DNA of 64,000 nt. Source: Myxococcaceae bacterium. Lineage in GTDB: Bacteria; Myxococcota; Myxococcia; Myxococcales; Myxococcaceae. The notes beneath the pieces are model-generated. The model saw only the letters and a program-made list of their open reading frames with translations, was not told the origin of the DNA and made no database searches. The DNA is taken from NCBI GenBank assembly GCA_016926755.1, contig JAFGNZ010000172.1:54614-118613 (forward strand), in the 5' to 3' direction. Every line of letters begins with the position of its first letter. Within the stretch, counting starts at the first letter, position 1. Below are positions 1 through 8,481 of the stretch, piece after piece. The position numbers and the translations under genes were made by a program.

Positions 1-540
1 GGCGTGGCCACGCTGCGCGCCACCTCCCTCACGCCGCTGCAGGACGTGCAGCCGCGCGCCGAGGGCATGAGCATCGAGCGCCGGTACTGGGTGCTGCGCG
101 ACAATGGCAAGGTGCCGCTGGCCTCCGGGGAGCCCGTCTCCCAGGGCGAGGAGGTGTTCGTCGAGCTCGTCATCGACGCGCGCGGCGACAACAAGGCGCG
201 CTCGGCGTACTACGTGGTGGAGGACGCGGTGCCCGCCGGCTTCGTGCCGCTCATCGAGGACAAGGAGTTCCGGGGGCCGCCGCACTCGCTGCCTCTGGCG
301 CCCGAGGCCCTCAAGCGGCGCGTGCTCACCCCGGAGCGGGCGACGTTCTTCTTCGAGGAGCCGGCGTGGTGGGGCGACAGCCCGCGCTCGACGGGCTACG
401 TGATGCGGGCCCAGTTCGCGGGCTCGTTCACCGCGCCGCCCGCCTCCATCGAGGACATGTACGTCACCAGCATCCGCGGGCGGACGAAGTCGGACGTGCT
501 GGCGGTGAAGCCTTCCCAGAAGCCGCGAGGCGACTGGTAG
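1..540 (+). CDS. Alpha-2-macroglobulin family protein, C-terminal end (5' truncated by window)
   Basis: The reading frame is open from base 1 to the TAG at 538-540, so only the last ~180 residues are visible. The sequence contains a DAVPAGF-type segment, a conserved aromatic stretch (FFEEPAWWGD) and a terminal region with FTAPPASIEDMY and GRTKSD. This matches the last macroglobulin-like domain of bacterial alpha-2-macroglobulins, where an APPA...E.MY motif near the C-terminus is typical. These are large periplasmic thioester-type protease traps. The downstream gene starts 3 bp after the stop and encodes a transpeptidase-related protein. In other bacteria A2M (YfhM) is paired with PBP1C, which supports the call. 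The thioester region lies outside the window. Confidence 0.8.
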   Translation, partial: GVATLRATSLTPLQDVQPRAEGMSIERRYWVLRDNGKVPLASGEPVSQGEEVFVELVIDARGDNKARSAYYVVEDAVPAGFVPLIEDKEFRGPPHSLPLAPEALKRRVLTPERATFFFEEPAWWGDSPRSTGYVMRAQFAGSFTAPPASIEDMYVTSIRGRTKSDVLAVKPSQKPRGDW

Positions 541-543
541 CGC

Positions 544-2796
544 ATGGGGTGGGCCGCTGTGACGGCCGCGCTGCTGGCGGCCACCCCGGTGTTCCACACG
601 CAGGGCGACGTGACGCCCGAGCAGGCCCTGCGCGCCGAGGCGGAGACAGCCTGGAAGGAGCTGGAGGCGCGGTACGTGGCCGAGGCCGGCGGGAGCCCCG
701 CGCAGGCCCCGGCGCCCATCCGCCTCCAGCGCGGCGTGGCGCTGTCTGCGCAGCGTAACGCCCAGAGCCGGCCCGGCCTGGTGGAGCTGCGGCAGAGCAC
801 CCCAGGGGTGCTGGACGCGCGCCTGCGCCTGGCCCTGCGGCACGAGCTGGCGCACCAACTCCTGTGGTGGGCCTGCCCGGCGGCCTCCGAGGATCGGCTC
901 TTCCACGAGGCCTTCGCGCTGGTGGTGAGCGGCGAGCTGCCCGAGTGGCGCGCGGGGCCCTACCAGTCGCTCAGCGCGGCGGCCGCGGAGCTGGGGCGCT
1001 CACAGGCGGTGGACACGCCTCGGGCGCGGCGGGCGCTGGCGCGCATCCTCGGGGAGGGCCGGGGCTTTCCCCAGGCGCTCTCGCGCCGGCTGCGGCAGTG
1101 CCAGGATGGGGCACGGTGGACGGTGCCGCTCTCCGTTGACGAGCTGGCGGACGTGACGGTGAGGGCGGCCACCGCCGCCGCGGTGGTGGTGAGCCGCCAC
1201 TCGGGCGAGGTGCTCCTCTCCGAGGGAGAGGTCCAGCGCGCGCTGCCCTACGGCTCCACGCTGAAGCCCTTCATCCTCGCCGGGAGCCCCGCGCCGCCGC
1301 CGGTGCTGGCGCCGCGCGCGGGCGTGCCGGAGTGGGCGTGCGGCGAGCGGCTGCCGAAGCAGGTGGACGGGCGCACGGCGCTGCTGCGCTCGTGCAACGG
1401 GTACTTCCTGGACTGGGAGGCGCGGGGCGGTGCCGCGGCGGACTTCGGCCCGTGGGGCGCGGTGCTGGCCGCGGTGGGGCTGACGGGGAAGCCGGCGGAC
1501 ATGGCGGACGCCATCGGCCTGCGCTCCACGCTGGCGCTCTCCCCGTGGGGCATGGCGCAGGCGTATCGGCTGCTGGCGGAGGCGCGCCCGGAGCTCGTCG
1601 AGCTGATGAAGGACAACGCCGCGCGAGGCACGCTGTCGGAGCTCCCGGCCTCGCCGGCGTACGCGGGCGTGGCCACCAAGACGGGCACGGTGAGGGACGC
1701 GGCGAGCCGGCCGCAGTACGGGTGGATCGTCGCGGTGGACGAGGACGTGGTGGCGGTGGTGATGCGGCCCGGGAAGATGCCGCGCAGCTTCGCGGGCGAG
1801 GTGCCGAAGGTGCTGGCGCGGGCCCGCCAGCGCCCGGGCCTGGAGGCGGCGCGGGTGCAGGTGCTGGGGCTGGCGTCGGCCTCGGAGGTGGAGGCAGGCT
1901 GCCGAGGGGCGGGCTTCGCGGTGGAGCAGGGCGTGCCGCGCGTGGCGCCCCAGGGCTTCTCTCGGCTGAGGGAGCTGGTGGCGCGCGGCCCCGCGCTCTG
2001 CCTGGGGAGCCCCTGGCGGGTGCGTGTCCCGGGGCTGCCCTCGGAGGGGCGGGACTATGCGGGGAGCTTCTCGTGGTCCTCTCCGCCGCCGTACCGGCCG
2101 CCGCCCGGCGTGCCCACCACCGAGCGCGAGCGCAGCGCGCGGCGGGGCTCGGACTTCCTCTTCCGCACCACGCGCCTGCAGTACACGGCGGGCGTAGTGG
2201 CCGCCGAGGACGCCTCGCTGAAAGGAGAGGCGCGGGTAGCGCTGGCGCGCGTGGTGGCGCACAACGAGCGCAACGCCCAGAGCCGACATGGGGACCGCCC
2301 CCTCTGCGACACGACGCACTGCCAGGCCTTCCGCGGCACCGTGCGCGTGCGGCCGGAGGAGGAGAAGGCGCTGGGGCTTTCACCGCTCCGTTGGAGGCAG
2401 TGGCTGCTCTTCTCCCAGGGCGGCGAGGAGCCCTGGCGCCAGGTGCGCCCTCGGGCGCGGGTGGAGGGGCTGCTGGGCCAGGGGCTGGCGGCGCTGCGCT
2501 TCGAGGCGGGGCGGGTCTCCTTTGTCCGTGCGCAGCAGGAGGCCGGGGCGACGTTCGACACCACCGAGTCCCTGCCGTGTGAGGTGCTGCGCTCGGCGCT
2601 GAAGCTCCCGTCCTGCCCGCGCGTGGCCTCCTTCGACGGCGCGGACCTCGTCTTCGAGGGGCGGGGCCGGGGCCACGGCGAGGGGCTGGACGTGGAGGCC
2701 GCGAAGGCCAGCGGCCTGCGCAGCGAGGAGCTCCTCGAGCGCGCCTACGGCGCCGAGCGCTCGCGCGGCAGCTCCACGGTGAAGCAGGCGCCCTGA
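544..2796 (+). CDS. Fusion protein: HExxH metallopeptidase-like, penicillin-binding transpeptidase and SpoIID domains
   Basis: 750 aa with an N-terminal hydrophobic signal-like stretch. Residues ~35-190 form a peptidase-like region with HELAH at 100-104. Residues ~200-430 carry a penicillin-binding transpeptidase set: STLK at S238-K241 (SxxK), SCN at S283-N285 (SxN) and KTGT at 379-382. Residues ~520-740 resemble SpoIID, ending in the glycine/His-rich GRGRGHGEG motif near 706. SpoIID-type enzymes are lytic transglycosylases acting on denuded glycan. No glycosyltransferase (GT51) domain of the kind found in PBP1C is visible. The start follows the A2M stop by 3 bp, so the two genes are almost certainly co-transcribed, implying linked periplasmic defence and wall repair. 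The three-domain reading is from motifs only. The 3' end overlaps the convergent kinase gene by 52 bp. Confidence 0.75.
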   Translation: MGWAAVTAALLAATPVFHTQGDVTPEQALRAEAETAWKELEARYVAEAGGSPAQAPAPIRLQRGVALSAQRNAQSRPGLVELRQSTPGVLDARLRLALRHELAHQLLWWACPAASEDRLFHEAFALVVSGELPEWRAGPYQSLSAAAAELGRSQAVDTPRARRALARILGEGRGFPQALSRRLRQCQDGARWTVPLSVDELADVTVRAATAAAVVVSRHSGEVLLSEGEVQRALPYGSTLKPFILAGSPAPPPVLAPRAGVPEWACGERLPKQVDGRTALLRSCNGYFLDWEARGGAAADFGPWGAVLAAVGLTGKPADMADAIGLRSTLALSPWGMAQAYRLLAEARPELVELMKDNAARGTLSELPASPAYAGVATKTGTVRDAASRPQYGWIVAVDEDVVAVVMRPGKMPRSFAGEVPKVLARARQRPGLEAARVQVLGLASASEVEAGCRGAGFAVEQGVPRVAPQGFSRLRELVARGPALCLGSPWRVRVPGLPSEGRDYAGSFSWSSPPPYRPPPGVPTTERERSARRGSDFLFRTTRLQYTAGVVAAEDASLKGEARVALARVVAHNERNAQSRHGDRPLCDTTHCQAFRGTVRVRPEEEKALGLSPLRWRQWLLFSQGGEEPWRQVRPRARVEGLLGQGLAALRFEAGRVSFVRAQQEAGATFDTTESLPCEVLRSALKLPSCPRVASFDGADLVFEGRGRGHGEGLDVEAAKASGLRSEELLERAYGAERSRGSSTVKQAP

Positions 2797-4976
2797 TCGA
2801 GCTGGCTCTGGACGCGGAGGGTGCCGCCCAGGGCCTCCACGATGGTCCGCGTGATGTAGAGCCCCAGCCCCAGTCCTCCGTAGTTCCGCCCGGACACGGC
2901 GCGCTCGAACCGCTCGAAGATGCGCGCCTGGTCCTCGGGCGCGATGCCGATGCCCTGATCCTTCACGGTGAGCGTCACGCGCTCGGAGCGGGCCTCCAGC
3001 CGGACCTGGATGGGCTTGCCGGCGCCGTACTTGATGGCGTTCGTCAGCAGGTTCTCCACGATCTGCTCCAGCCGCATGCGGTCCGAGCTGCCCGGCACCG
3101 CCTCGGGGACTTCCACCGTGAGCAGGGACTGCGCCTTGGCGGCCTCGGGCTCCAGCCGTGCGGCCACCTCCCGGACCACGGCGGCGAAGTCCACCGGCTC
3201 CCAGTAGAGCTTCATCTGCCCGGAGCTGATCCGCGACACGTCCAGCAGATCCCCGATCAGGTCCGACAGCCGCTTGAGCTGCTTGCGCCCCGCCTCCACG
3301 TGCGCGCGGACCTTCAGCGCGAAGGGCGAGTCCGGCTGGGCCGCCGCCTCGCGGGCGAGCGTCTGGAGCTTCAGGCTCAAGGGCGTCAGCGGCGTCTTCA
3401 GCTCATGGCTGGCGACGGACAGGAACTCGTCACGCGCCTGGACAGCCTGGCGCAGCTCCTGGGCGAGCACCTCCGCCTCCTGGCGCGCCCGCACCTGCTC
3501 GGTGACCTCGAAGGCGAAGAGCATCACTCCGTCCACCTTCCCCTCCGGGTTCCTGCGGGGCTGGCAGACGAAGTTCCAGACCCTCTCCTCGACGTGCCCG
3601 GTGGCGTAGGCGATCGGGATGAGGACCTCTCTGCCGAACTGGGGCCGCTCGCTCACGAAGGCGCTGTCGAGCATCGCCACGATGTCCGGTGACAGGTCGG
3701 GCAGGGCCTCCAGGATGGGCCTGCCGAGCAGCTCCCGGTGGCCCATCAGCTCCTGGAAGGCGGAGTTGGTGAACTCGAAGACGAGCTGGCGCCCACGCAG
3801 GATGAAGATCAGGGCGGGCGCCTGCATGAAGAGCTCACGGAGATAGGTGCGCTGGGCCTCCGCCTCGGCATGGGCCTCCTGCTCGCGCGCCAGGAACCGG
3901 GCCCGCTCCGCCTCGCTGGCCTCGGCGCGCTGCCGGGCGCTGAGCTGGGACCGGGCGATGGCGAACATCAGGAGGCTGAGCAGCAGGCCCATCATTCCGA
4001 TGACGGGCACCCAGGGCGTCAGCAAGGTCCGCTCGAAGGCGCGCGACGAGGTGAAGACCAGGGCCCACGGCCGCTCGGCCACCTCCAGCGGCAGGGTGCT
4101 GGTGAAGCGCGGCGCCTGGGGGCGCTCTTCCTCGGGGGAGGCCGAGTCGTAGAGCAGCTGCTCCGGCCGCGCCTCCATGCCGTCGTAGACGCGGAGGGAG
4201 ACCTGCAGCTGGCTCGCGTGGGGGAAGATGCCCTCGAACAGCTCCCTCGCCCGGAAGGCGCTGTAGACGAACCCCTCCAGCCGTTGTCGGCGCTCCGCCT
4301 CCGTGAGCGGGAGGGCGCTGCCCTGGTACACGGGCACGTACAGCAGAAACCCCGCCTGGGCGGGCCCATCGTGAAGGCCGAGCTTGCCCGAGAGGGAGGG
4401 CTCGCCGGACAGCCAGGCCCGCTCCATCGCCTCCCGGCGGATGGGCTCCGTGAACATGTCGTAGCCCAACAACTCGCGGTTCCGCGCATCCTGGGGCTGC
4501 AGGTAGATGATGGCGTGGTACTCCTCGCGGGGCTCCTCGGGCCAGATGCGGAAGGACGGCACACCGTTCGCGCGGATCCGCTCGCTCCAGGCCTCCTTCT
4601 GGCTCGCGGGGATGCGCTGGCTGAAGCCGAGCCCCTGGACGCCCGGATCGTACCGCTCCAGATCGAGCCGCTCGACGTAGAGGCGGAACTCCTCGGCGGT
4701 GACGAGCTCGCTGGCGGTGAAGAAGCCCGCGGCACCTCGCAGCAGGGTGATGTCCGCGTCCAGGTGGCCGTGGATCCGATCCCGCATCAACTGGATCCGA
4801 CTGTCGAACCGGGCGGTGTCCCGGCTCCGGGCGCTCACGAAGAAGAAGGCCGTGCTGCCGGCCGTCAGCAGGAGCGAGGCGGCGAGCACGGCGAGCGGCG
4901 CCAGCGCGGAGCGGTTGGAGGAGAGGGAAGGGGCCACGTTCAGGGAGCGCGAGAGTCGAAAGAGTCCAGATAGCAC
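2745..4976 (-). CDS. CHASE-PAS sensor histidine kinase
   Basis: 743 aa membrane sensor kinase. A first transmembrane segment (~26-48) is followed by an extracytoplasmic CHASE domain (~75-290, with GVQGLGFSQRIP and ending in VYSAFRARELF). A second transmembrane segment (~320-342) leads into a short coiled linker and a PAS domain (~375-490). HisKA contains the phosphoacceptor box SVASHELKTPLTPL, and the C-terminal HATPase shows N box (ENLLTNAIKYG), DQGIGI and GLGLGLYI. There is no receiver domain and no adjacent response regulator, so the kinase is an orphan, as is common in myxobacteria. CHASE domains bind small extracellular ligands; the ligand here is unknown. The gene is convergent with, and overlaps, the upstream fusion gene. 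Confidence 0.9.
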   Translation of the reverse strand: MLSGLFRLSRSLNVAPSLSSNRSALAPLAVLAASLLLTAGSTAFFFVSARSRDTARFDSRIQLMRDRIHGHLDADITLLRGAAGFFTASELVTAEEFRLYVERLDLERYDPGVQGLGFSQRIPASQKEAWSERIRANGVPSFRIWPEEPREEYHAIIYLQPQDARNRELLGYDMFTEPIRREAMERAWLSGEPSLSGKLGLHDGPAQAGFLLYVPVYQGSALPLTEAERRQRLEGFVYSAFRARELFEGIFPHASQLQVSLRVYDGMEARPEQLLYDSASPEEERPQAPRFTSTLPLEVAERPWALVFTSSRAFERTLLTPWVPVIGMMGLLLSLLMFAIARSQLSARQRAEASEAERARFLAREQEAHAEAEAQRTYLRELFMQAPALIFILRGRQLVFEFTNSAFQELMGHRELLGRPILEALPDLSPDIVAMLDSAFVSERPQFGREVLIPIAYATGHVEERVWNFVCQPRRNPEGKVDGVMLFAFEVTEQVRARQEAEVLAQELRQAVQARDEFLSVASHELKTPLTPLSLKLQTLAREAAAQPDSPFALKVRAHVEAGRKQLKRLSDLIGDLLDVSRISSGQMKLYWEPVDFAAVVREVAARLEPEAAKAQSLLTVEVPEAVPGSSDRMRLEQIVENLLTNAIKYGAGKPIQVRLEARSERVTLTVKDQGIGIAPEDQARIFERFERAVSGRNYGGLGLGLYITRTIVEALGGTLRVQSQLDQGACFTVELPRERSAP

Positions 4977-5534
4977 TGAACCGTCGAACCCTCCCCACCC
5001 TGGCCGGCCGAGCGCGGGATTCGAGACAACTCACGCGCGGGGAAAAAACCGCAGCGGGCCCCCCTCTGCACCATCCCCCGAGGATGCAGAAGGGCAGGCC
5101 CGCTGCTCACTACCCACCCCACTCGGGAGTACACTGCCGTGATGGCGAACGGCCCACCACCTTCCCCCGGGTGTCCGCGAACGGGTGGTTCTGGGTCAAC
5201 CCCGATGTCTGGGATTGGCCCATCTATTCCAGAGGCTAATGTAGCTCGTAAGGACCCAGCAACTTCAAACATCACGTAAGTGCGCGTACCTCAACGGGTT
5301 TTCCCGGGAGAGGAGTGGCGGAAGTTTCCAACGCCACCATCGCTCGGCCGTGGCACGGCTTACACCTGTCTTGAACTATTGAGCAGTCTTTGAAATCAAC
5401 CGCATGGGAGCTGCCAGGGAGGGCGTGCCGCAGCGAGGGGTGTTGGGGGAGAGAGCAGGCGTGCCATCATCGGGAGGCCCGGCCCCCAGGCTTCGTCGGC
5501 GGTGCTCCGGGCAGTCCAGGGAACCCTCCCCGCC
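4977..5534. other. Intergenic region without a convincing gene
   Basis: About 560 bp between the divergent histidine kinase and the 5535 gene. It must hold both promoters but no clear -35/-10 pair was found. A hairpin with arms GTGGC (5315-5319) and GCCAC (5333-5337), extended inside by GGAA/TTCC, sits in the middle. A 111-codon minus-strand frame (4940-5275) overlaps the kinase start and has codon use unlike its neighbours, so it is not called. Confidence 0.4.
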
Positions 5535-6128
5535 ATGATTCCGTTCGACGAGTTCAAGGGCATCGAGGTGTCGGGCCGCAACGTGCTGGGGCTCGTCCAG
5601 GCGTTCGGCCAGTTCAAGTCCATCGCCAGTCAGATCCTGCTGGCGGAGGGGCTTGGCCAGAAGGGGCCGGACGGGCTGGTCATCGTCCAGCCGGAGTCCT
5701 GGTACCCCTTCGACGCGTTCCTGCGGGCCTTCGCGCGCGCCAGCCAGCACATGGGGGACTCGGTGCTGCACCAGATCGGCGTGTCGGTGATGAAGAACGT
5801 GGAGTGGCTGCCCAGCATCAAGGACGTCAAGACGATGATGGAGTCCATGGACGCGGGCTATCACCTGCATCACCGCAAGAACGGGCGGCCGATGTGGGAT
5901 CCGGCGACGGGCCGCATCAAGGAGGGCATCGGGCACTACCGGTGGAAGCCGCGGCCGGATGGCTCCGTGGAGGTGGAGAGCGACAACCCGTACCCCTGTG
6001 CCTTCGACAAGGGGCTGCTGTTCGGCGGCCTGCGCCGGCTCCACGCGGTGGGAGCCATCCTCCACGACGAGACCCACCCCTGCCGCAAGCGGGGCAACAG
6101 GTCCTGCGTCTATATTGTCAAGGGATAG
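5535..6128 (+). CDS. Conserved hypothetical protein, possibly V4R/heme-NO-binding-like
   Basis: 197 aa soluble protein with no signal peptide. The ATG at 5535 (MIPFDEFKGIEVSG) is preferred over the in-frame GTG at 5502, which adds only low-complexity residues. Conserved-looking blocks are GDSVLHQIG, KNVEWLPSI, GYHLHHRKNG and a C-terminal CRKRGNRSCVY. The last of these, with its Cys-x-Cys-like spacing and final beta strand, recalls 4-vinyl reductase/HNOB-like sensor folds, but this is only a shape impression. The downstream ABC ATPase gene begins ~40 bp later on the same strand, so the two may share a transcript. Function unknown. Confidence 0.7.
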   Translation: MIPFDEFKGIEVSGRNVLGLVQAFGQFKSIASQILLAEGLGQKGPDGLVIVQPESWYPFDAFLRAFARASQHMGDSVLHQIGVSVMKNVEWLPSIKDVKTMMESMDAGYHLHHRKNGRPMWDPATGRIKEGIGHYRWKPRPDGSVEVESDNPYPCAFDKGLLFGGLRRLHAVGAILHDETHPCRKRGNRSCVYIVKG

Positions 6129-6168
6129 GCCACCGCTCGGCGCCGGTGGCCGGCAAGGACGTGTCCCG

Positions 6169-6915
6169 GTGTTCGAGCTGGAGGGGATATCCAAGCGGTT
6201 CGGCGCCACGCAGGCGCTGCGGCCCATGGACCTGCGGCTGGCGCCGGGGCGCACCACCGTGCTGATCGGCCCGAGCGGGTGTGGCAAGTCCACCCTGCTG
6301 CGGCTGATGAACGGGCTGCTGCGCCCGGACAGCGGCCGGGTGCTCTTCGACGGCCAGCCGCTGCCGTCGGAGGAGGCGGCGGTGCTCGCGGTGCGCCAGC
6401 GCATGGGCTACGCGCTCCAGGGGGGCGGCCTCTTTCCGCACCTCACCGCGGGGCAGAACGTGGACCTCATGGCCCGCTACCTGCGGTGGCCCGAGGCGCG
6501 GATCCGCGCCCGGCTGGAGGCGCTGGTGGAGCTGACGCGCTTCCCGGGGGAGGCGCTGGGGCGGTTCCCCGCGGAGCTCTCCGGCGGCCAGCGCCAGCGG
6601 GTGGGGCTCATGCGCGCGCTGATGCTGGAGCCGGACGTGCTGCTGCTCGACGAGCCGCTGGGGGCGCTGGATCCGATGGTGCGCTCCGAGCTGCAGGCGG
6701 ATCTGCGCGCCATCTTCGCGCGGCTGGGCAAGACGGTGGTGCTCGTCACGCATGACCTGGCGGAGGCGGCCTTCCTCGGCCAGCACGTCGTGCTGCTGCG
6801 CGATGGGGGCGTGGTGCAGGAGGGGACGCTCGCCGAGCTGGAGGCGCGCCCCGCCGAGGCGTTCGTCACCCGCTTCATCCAGGCGCAGCGGCGGCCGGTG
6901 GAGGGGAGCGCGTGA
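6169..6915 (+). CDS. ABC transporter ATP-binding protein, osmoprotectant (glycine betaine/choline) type
   Basis: 248 aa from the GTG at 6169, preceded by AAGGA about 10 bases upstream; frames upstream of it run into the previous gene. It has all ABC ATPase motifs: Walker A GPSGCGKST (~34-42), Q-loop region, signature LSGGQRQRVG (~137), Walker B VLLLDEPLG (~157) and H-loop THDL (~193). It resembles the OpuA/OsmV branch but lacks the C-terminal CBS domains, so it is the short form. The GTGA overlap (6912-6915) with the permease/binding-protein gene shows translational coupling. It drives uptake of a compatible solute or a related trimethylammonium or thiol compound; substrate not determinable. 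Confidence 0.9.
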   Translation: MFELEGISKRFGATQALRPMDLRLAPGRTTVLIGPSGCGKSTLLRLMNGLLRPDSGRVLFDGQPLPSEEAAVLAVRQRMGYALQGGGLFPHLTAGQNVDLMARYLRWPEARIRARLEALVELTRFPGEALGRFPAELSGGQRQRVGLMRALMLEPDVLLLDEPLGALDPMVRSELQADLRAIFARLGKTVVLVTHDLAEAAFLGQHVVLLRDGGVVQEGTLAELEARPAEAFVTRFIQAQRRPVEGSA

Positions 6916-8426
6916 GGGCGTTGCTCGCGGGCGTGCTGCTGGCGCTGCCCTGGCTCACGGCCTGCGCGCCCCAGGCGACGGGCGCGGCGCCCGAGGTGCG
7001 CGTGGGCTCCAAGAAGTTCACCGAGTCCGTCATCCTCGGGGAGCTGGTGGCGAGGCTGGGCCGGGAGGCGGGCGCGCGCGCGGTGCACCGGCGCGAGCTG
7101 GGCGGCACCACCGTGCTCTGGGAGGCGCTGCGGCGGGGGGAGCTGGACGTGTACCCCGAGTACACCGGCACGCTGCGCCAGGAGCTGCTCGCCGGGCGCA
7201 ACCTGCGAGACGACGCGGCGCTGCGCGAGGCCTTGGCCGCCGAGGGCCTGAGGATGAGCGCGCCGCTGGGCTTCAACAACACCTACGCGCTGGGCATGAA
7301 GGAGGCGGAGGCCGAGCGCCTGGGCCTGCGCCGCATCTCGCAGCTGCGCGCGCACCCGGAGCTGCGCCTCGGCTTCAGCAACGAGTTCATGGATCGCGCC
7401 GATGGCTGGCCGGCCCTGAGGGAGCGCTACCAGCTGCCGCAGCGGGAGGTGCGCGGGCTGGATCATGATCTCGCCTACCGGGGGCTGGAGAGCGGCGCCA
7501 TCCAGGTGACGGATCTGTACTCCACCGACGCGGAGATCGCCGCCTACGGCCTGCGCGTGCTGGAGGATGACCTGAGGCACTTCCCGGCCTATGACGCCGT
7601 GCTGCTCTACCGGGAGGAGTGGGCGCGGAGGAACGAGCAGGTGCTCGCGGCCATCCTGCGCATGGAGGGGCTGCTCTCCGAGCGGGAGATGGTGGCGCTC
7701 AACGCGCGGGCCCGGCTGGAGCGTGTCCCCGAGCCTCAGGTGGCCTCGGAGTTCCTCGCGCGGGAGCTGGGGCTGGAGGCGGGCGTGCGGTCGGACAGCC
7801 TGGGCTCGCGGCTCTGGCGCCGCACGCGGGAGCACCTGTTCCTGGTGCTCGTGTCGCTGCTCGGGGCGGTGGCGGTGGCCGTGCCGCTGGGGGTGCTCGC
7901 GGCGAAGCGGGCGCGGGTGGGGCGGGTGGTGCTGGGGCTGGCGGGCATCATCCAGACGGTGCCCTCGCTGGCGCTGCTGGTGGTGATGATCCCGCTGCTG
8001 GGCATCGGCTCGCGGCCGGCGATCGTGGCGCTGTTCCTCTATGGGCTGCTGCCCATCGTGCGGAACACGGCCGCGGGGCTCGCCGGAATCCCGGGCGATC
8101 TGCGGGAGTCCGCCGAGGCCCTGGGGCTGCCCCCGGGTGCGCGGCTGTGGCGCATCGAGCTGCCGCTGGCCTCGCCGTCCATCCTCGCGGGCATCCAGAC
8201 GGCCGCCGTCATCAACGTGGGCACGGCGACGCTGGGGGCCCTGATCGGGGCCGGTGGCTACGGACAGCCGATCCTCACGGGCATCCGCCTGGACGACACG
8301 GGGCTCATCCTGGAGGGCGCCGTGCCCGCCGCGCTGCTGGCGCTCGCCGTGAGCGCGCTGTTCGAGGGCCTGGAGCGGCTCATGGTGCCTCGCGGGCTGC
8401 GCGTGTCCCAGGGGCGCACGGCGTGA
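6912..8426 (+). CDS. ABC transporter substrate-binding protein-permease fusion (osmoprotectant type)
   Basis: 504 aa. The N-terminus is a signal peptide with lipobox LTAC (Cys18). Residues ~28-285 are an OpuAC/OsmX-type binding domain (VGSKKFTES, GGTTVLWEALRRGELD, YPEYTGTL, DLYSTDAEI). Residues ~305-500 form a transmembrane permease domain with the EAA-like segment around ESAEALGLPPGARLWRIELP. The order is binding domain first, then permease. Better-known fusions of this family, such as EgtU, carry the permease first. The predicted lipid anchor plus fusion would tether the receptor twice. Coupled to the ATPase by a GTGA overlap, making a two-gene transporter operon. Confidence 0.88.
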   Translation: MRALLAGVLLALPWLTACAPQATGAAPEVRVGSKKFTESVILGELVARLGREAGARAVHRRELGGTTVLWEALRRGELDVYPEYTGTLRQELLAGRNLRDDAALREALAAEGLRMSAPLGFNNTYALGMKEAEAERLGLRRISQLRAHPELRLGFSNEFMDRADGWPALRERYQLPQREVRGLDHDLAYRGLESGAIQVTDLYSTDAEIAAYGLRVLEDDLRHFPAYDAVLLYREEWARRNEQVLAAILRMEGLLSEREMVALNARARLERVPEPQVASEFLARELGLEAGVRSDSLGSRLWRRTREHLFLVLVSLLGAVAVAVPLGVLAAKRARVGRVVLGLAGIIQTVPSLALLVVMIPLLGIGSRPAIVALFLYGLLPIVRNTAAGLAGIPGDLRESAEALGLPPGARLWRIELPLASPSILAGIQTAAVINVGTATLGALIGAGGYGQPILTGIRLDDTGLILEGAVPAALLALAVSALFEGLERLMVPRGLRVSQGRTA

Positions 8427-8481
8427 GGCGCGTGGCGATCGGGTGGGGAGCTACCCGGACAATCACTGCGGCTGTCCGCTC

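Noticed and set aside
4940..5275. 111-codon minus-strand ORF
   Set aside because: Overlaps the histidine kinase start, has no ribosome site and codon use unlike the rest of the window.
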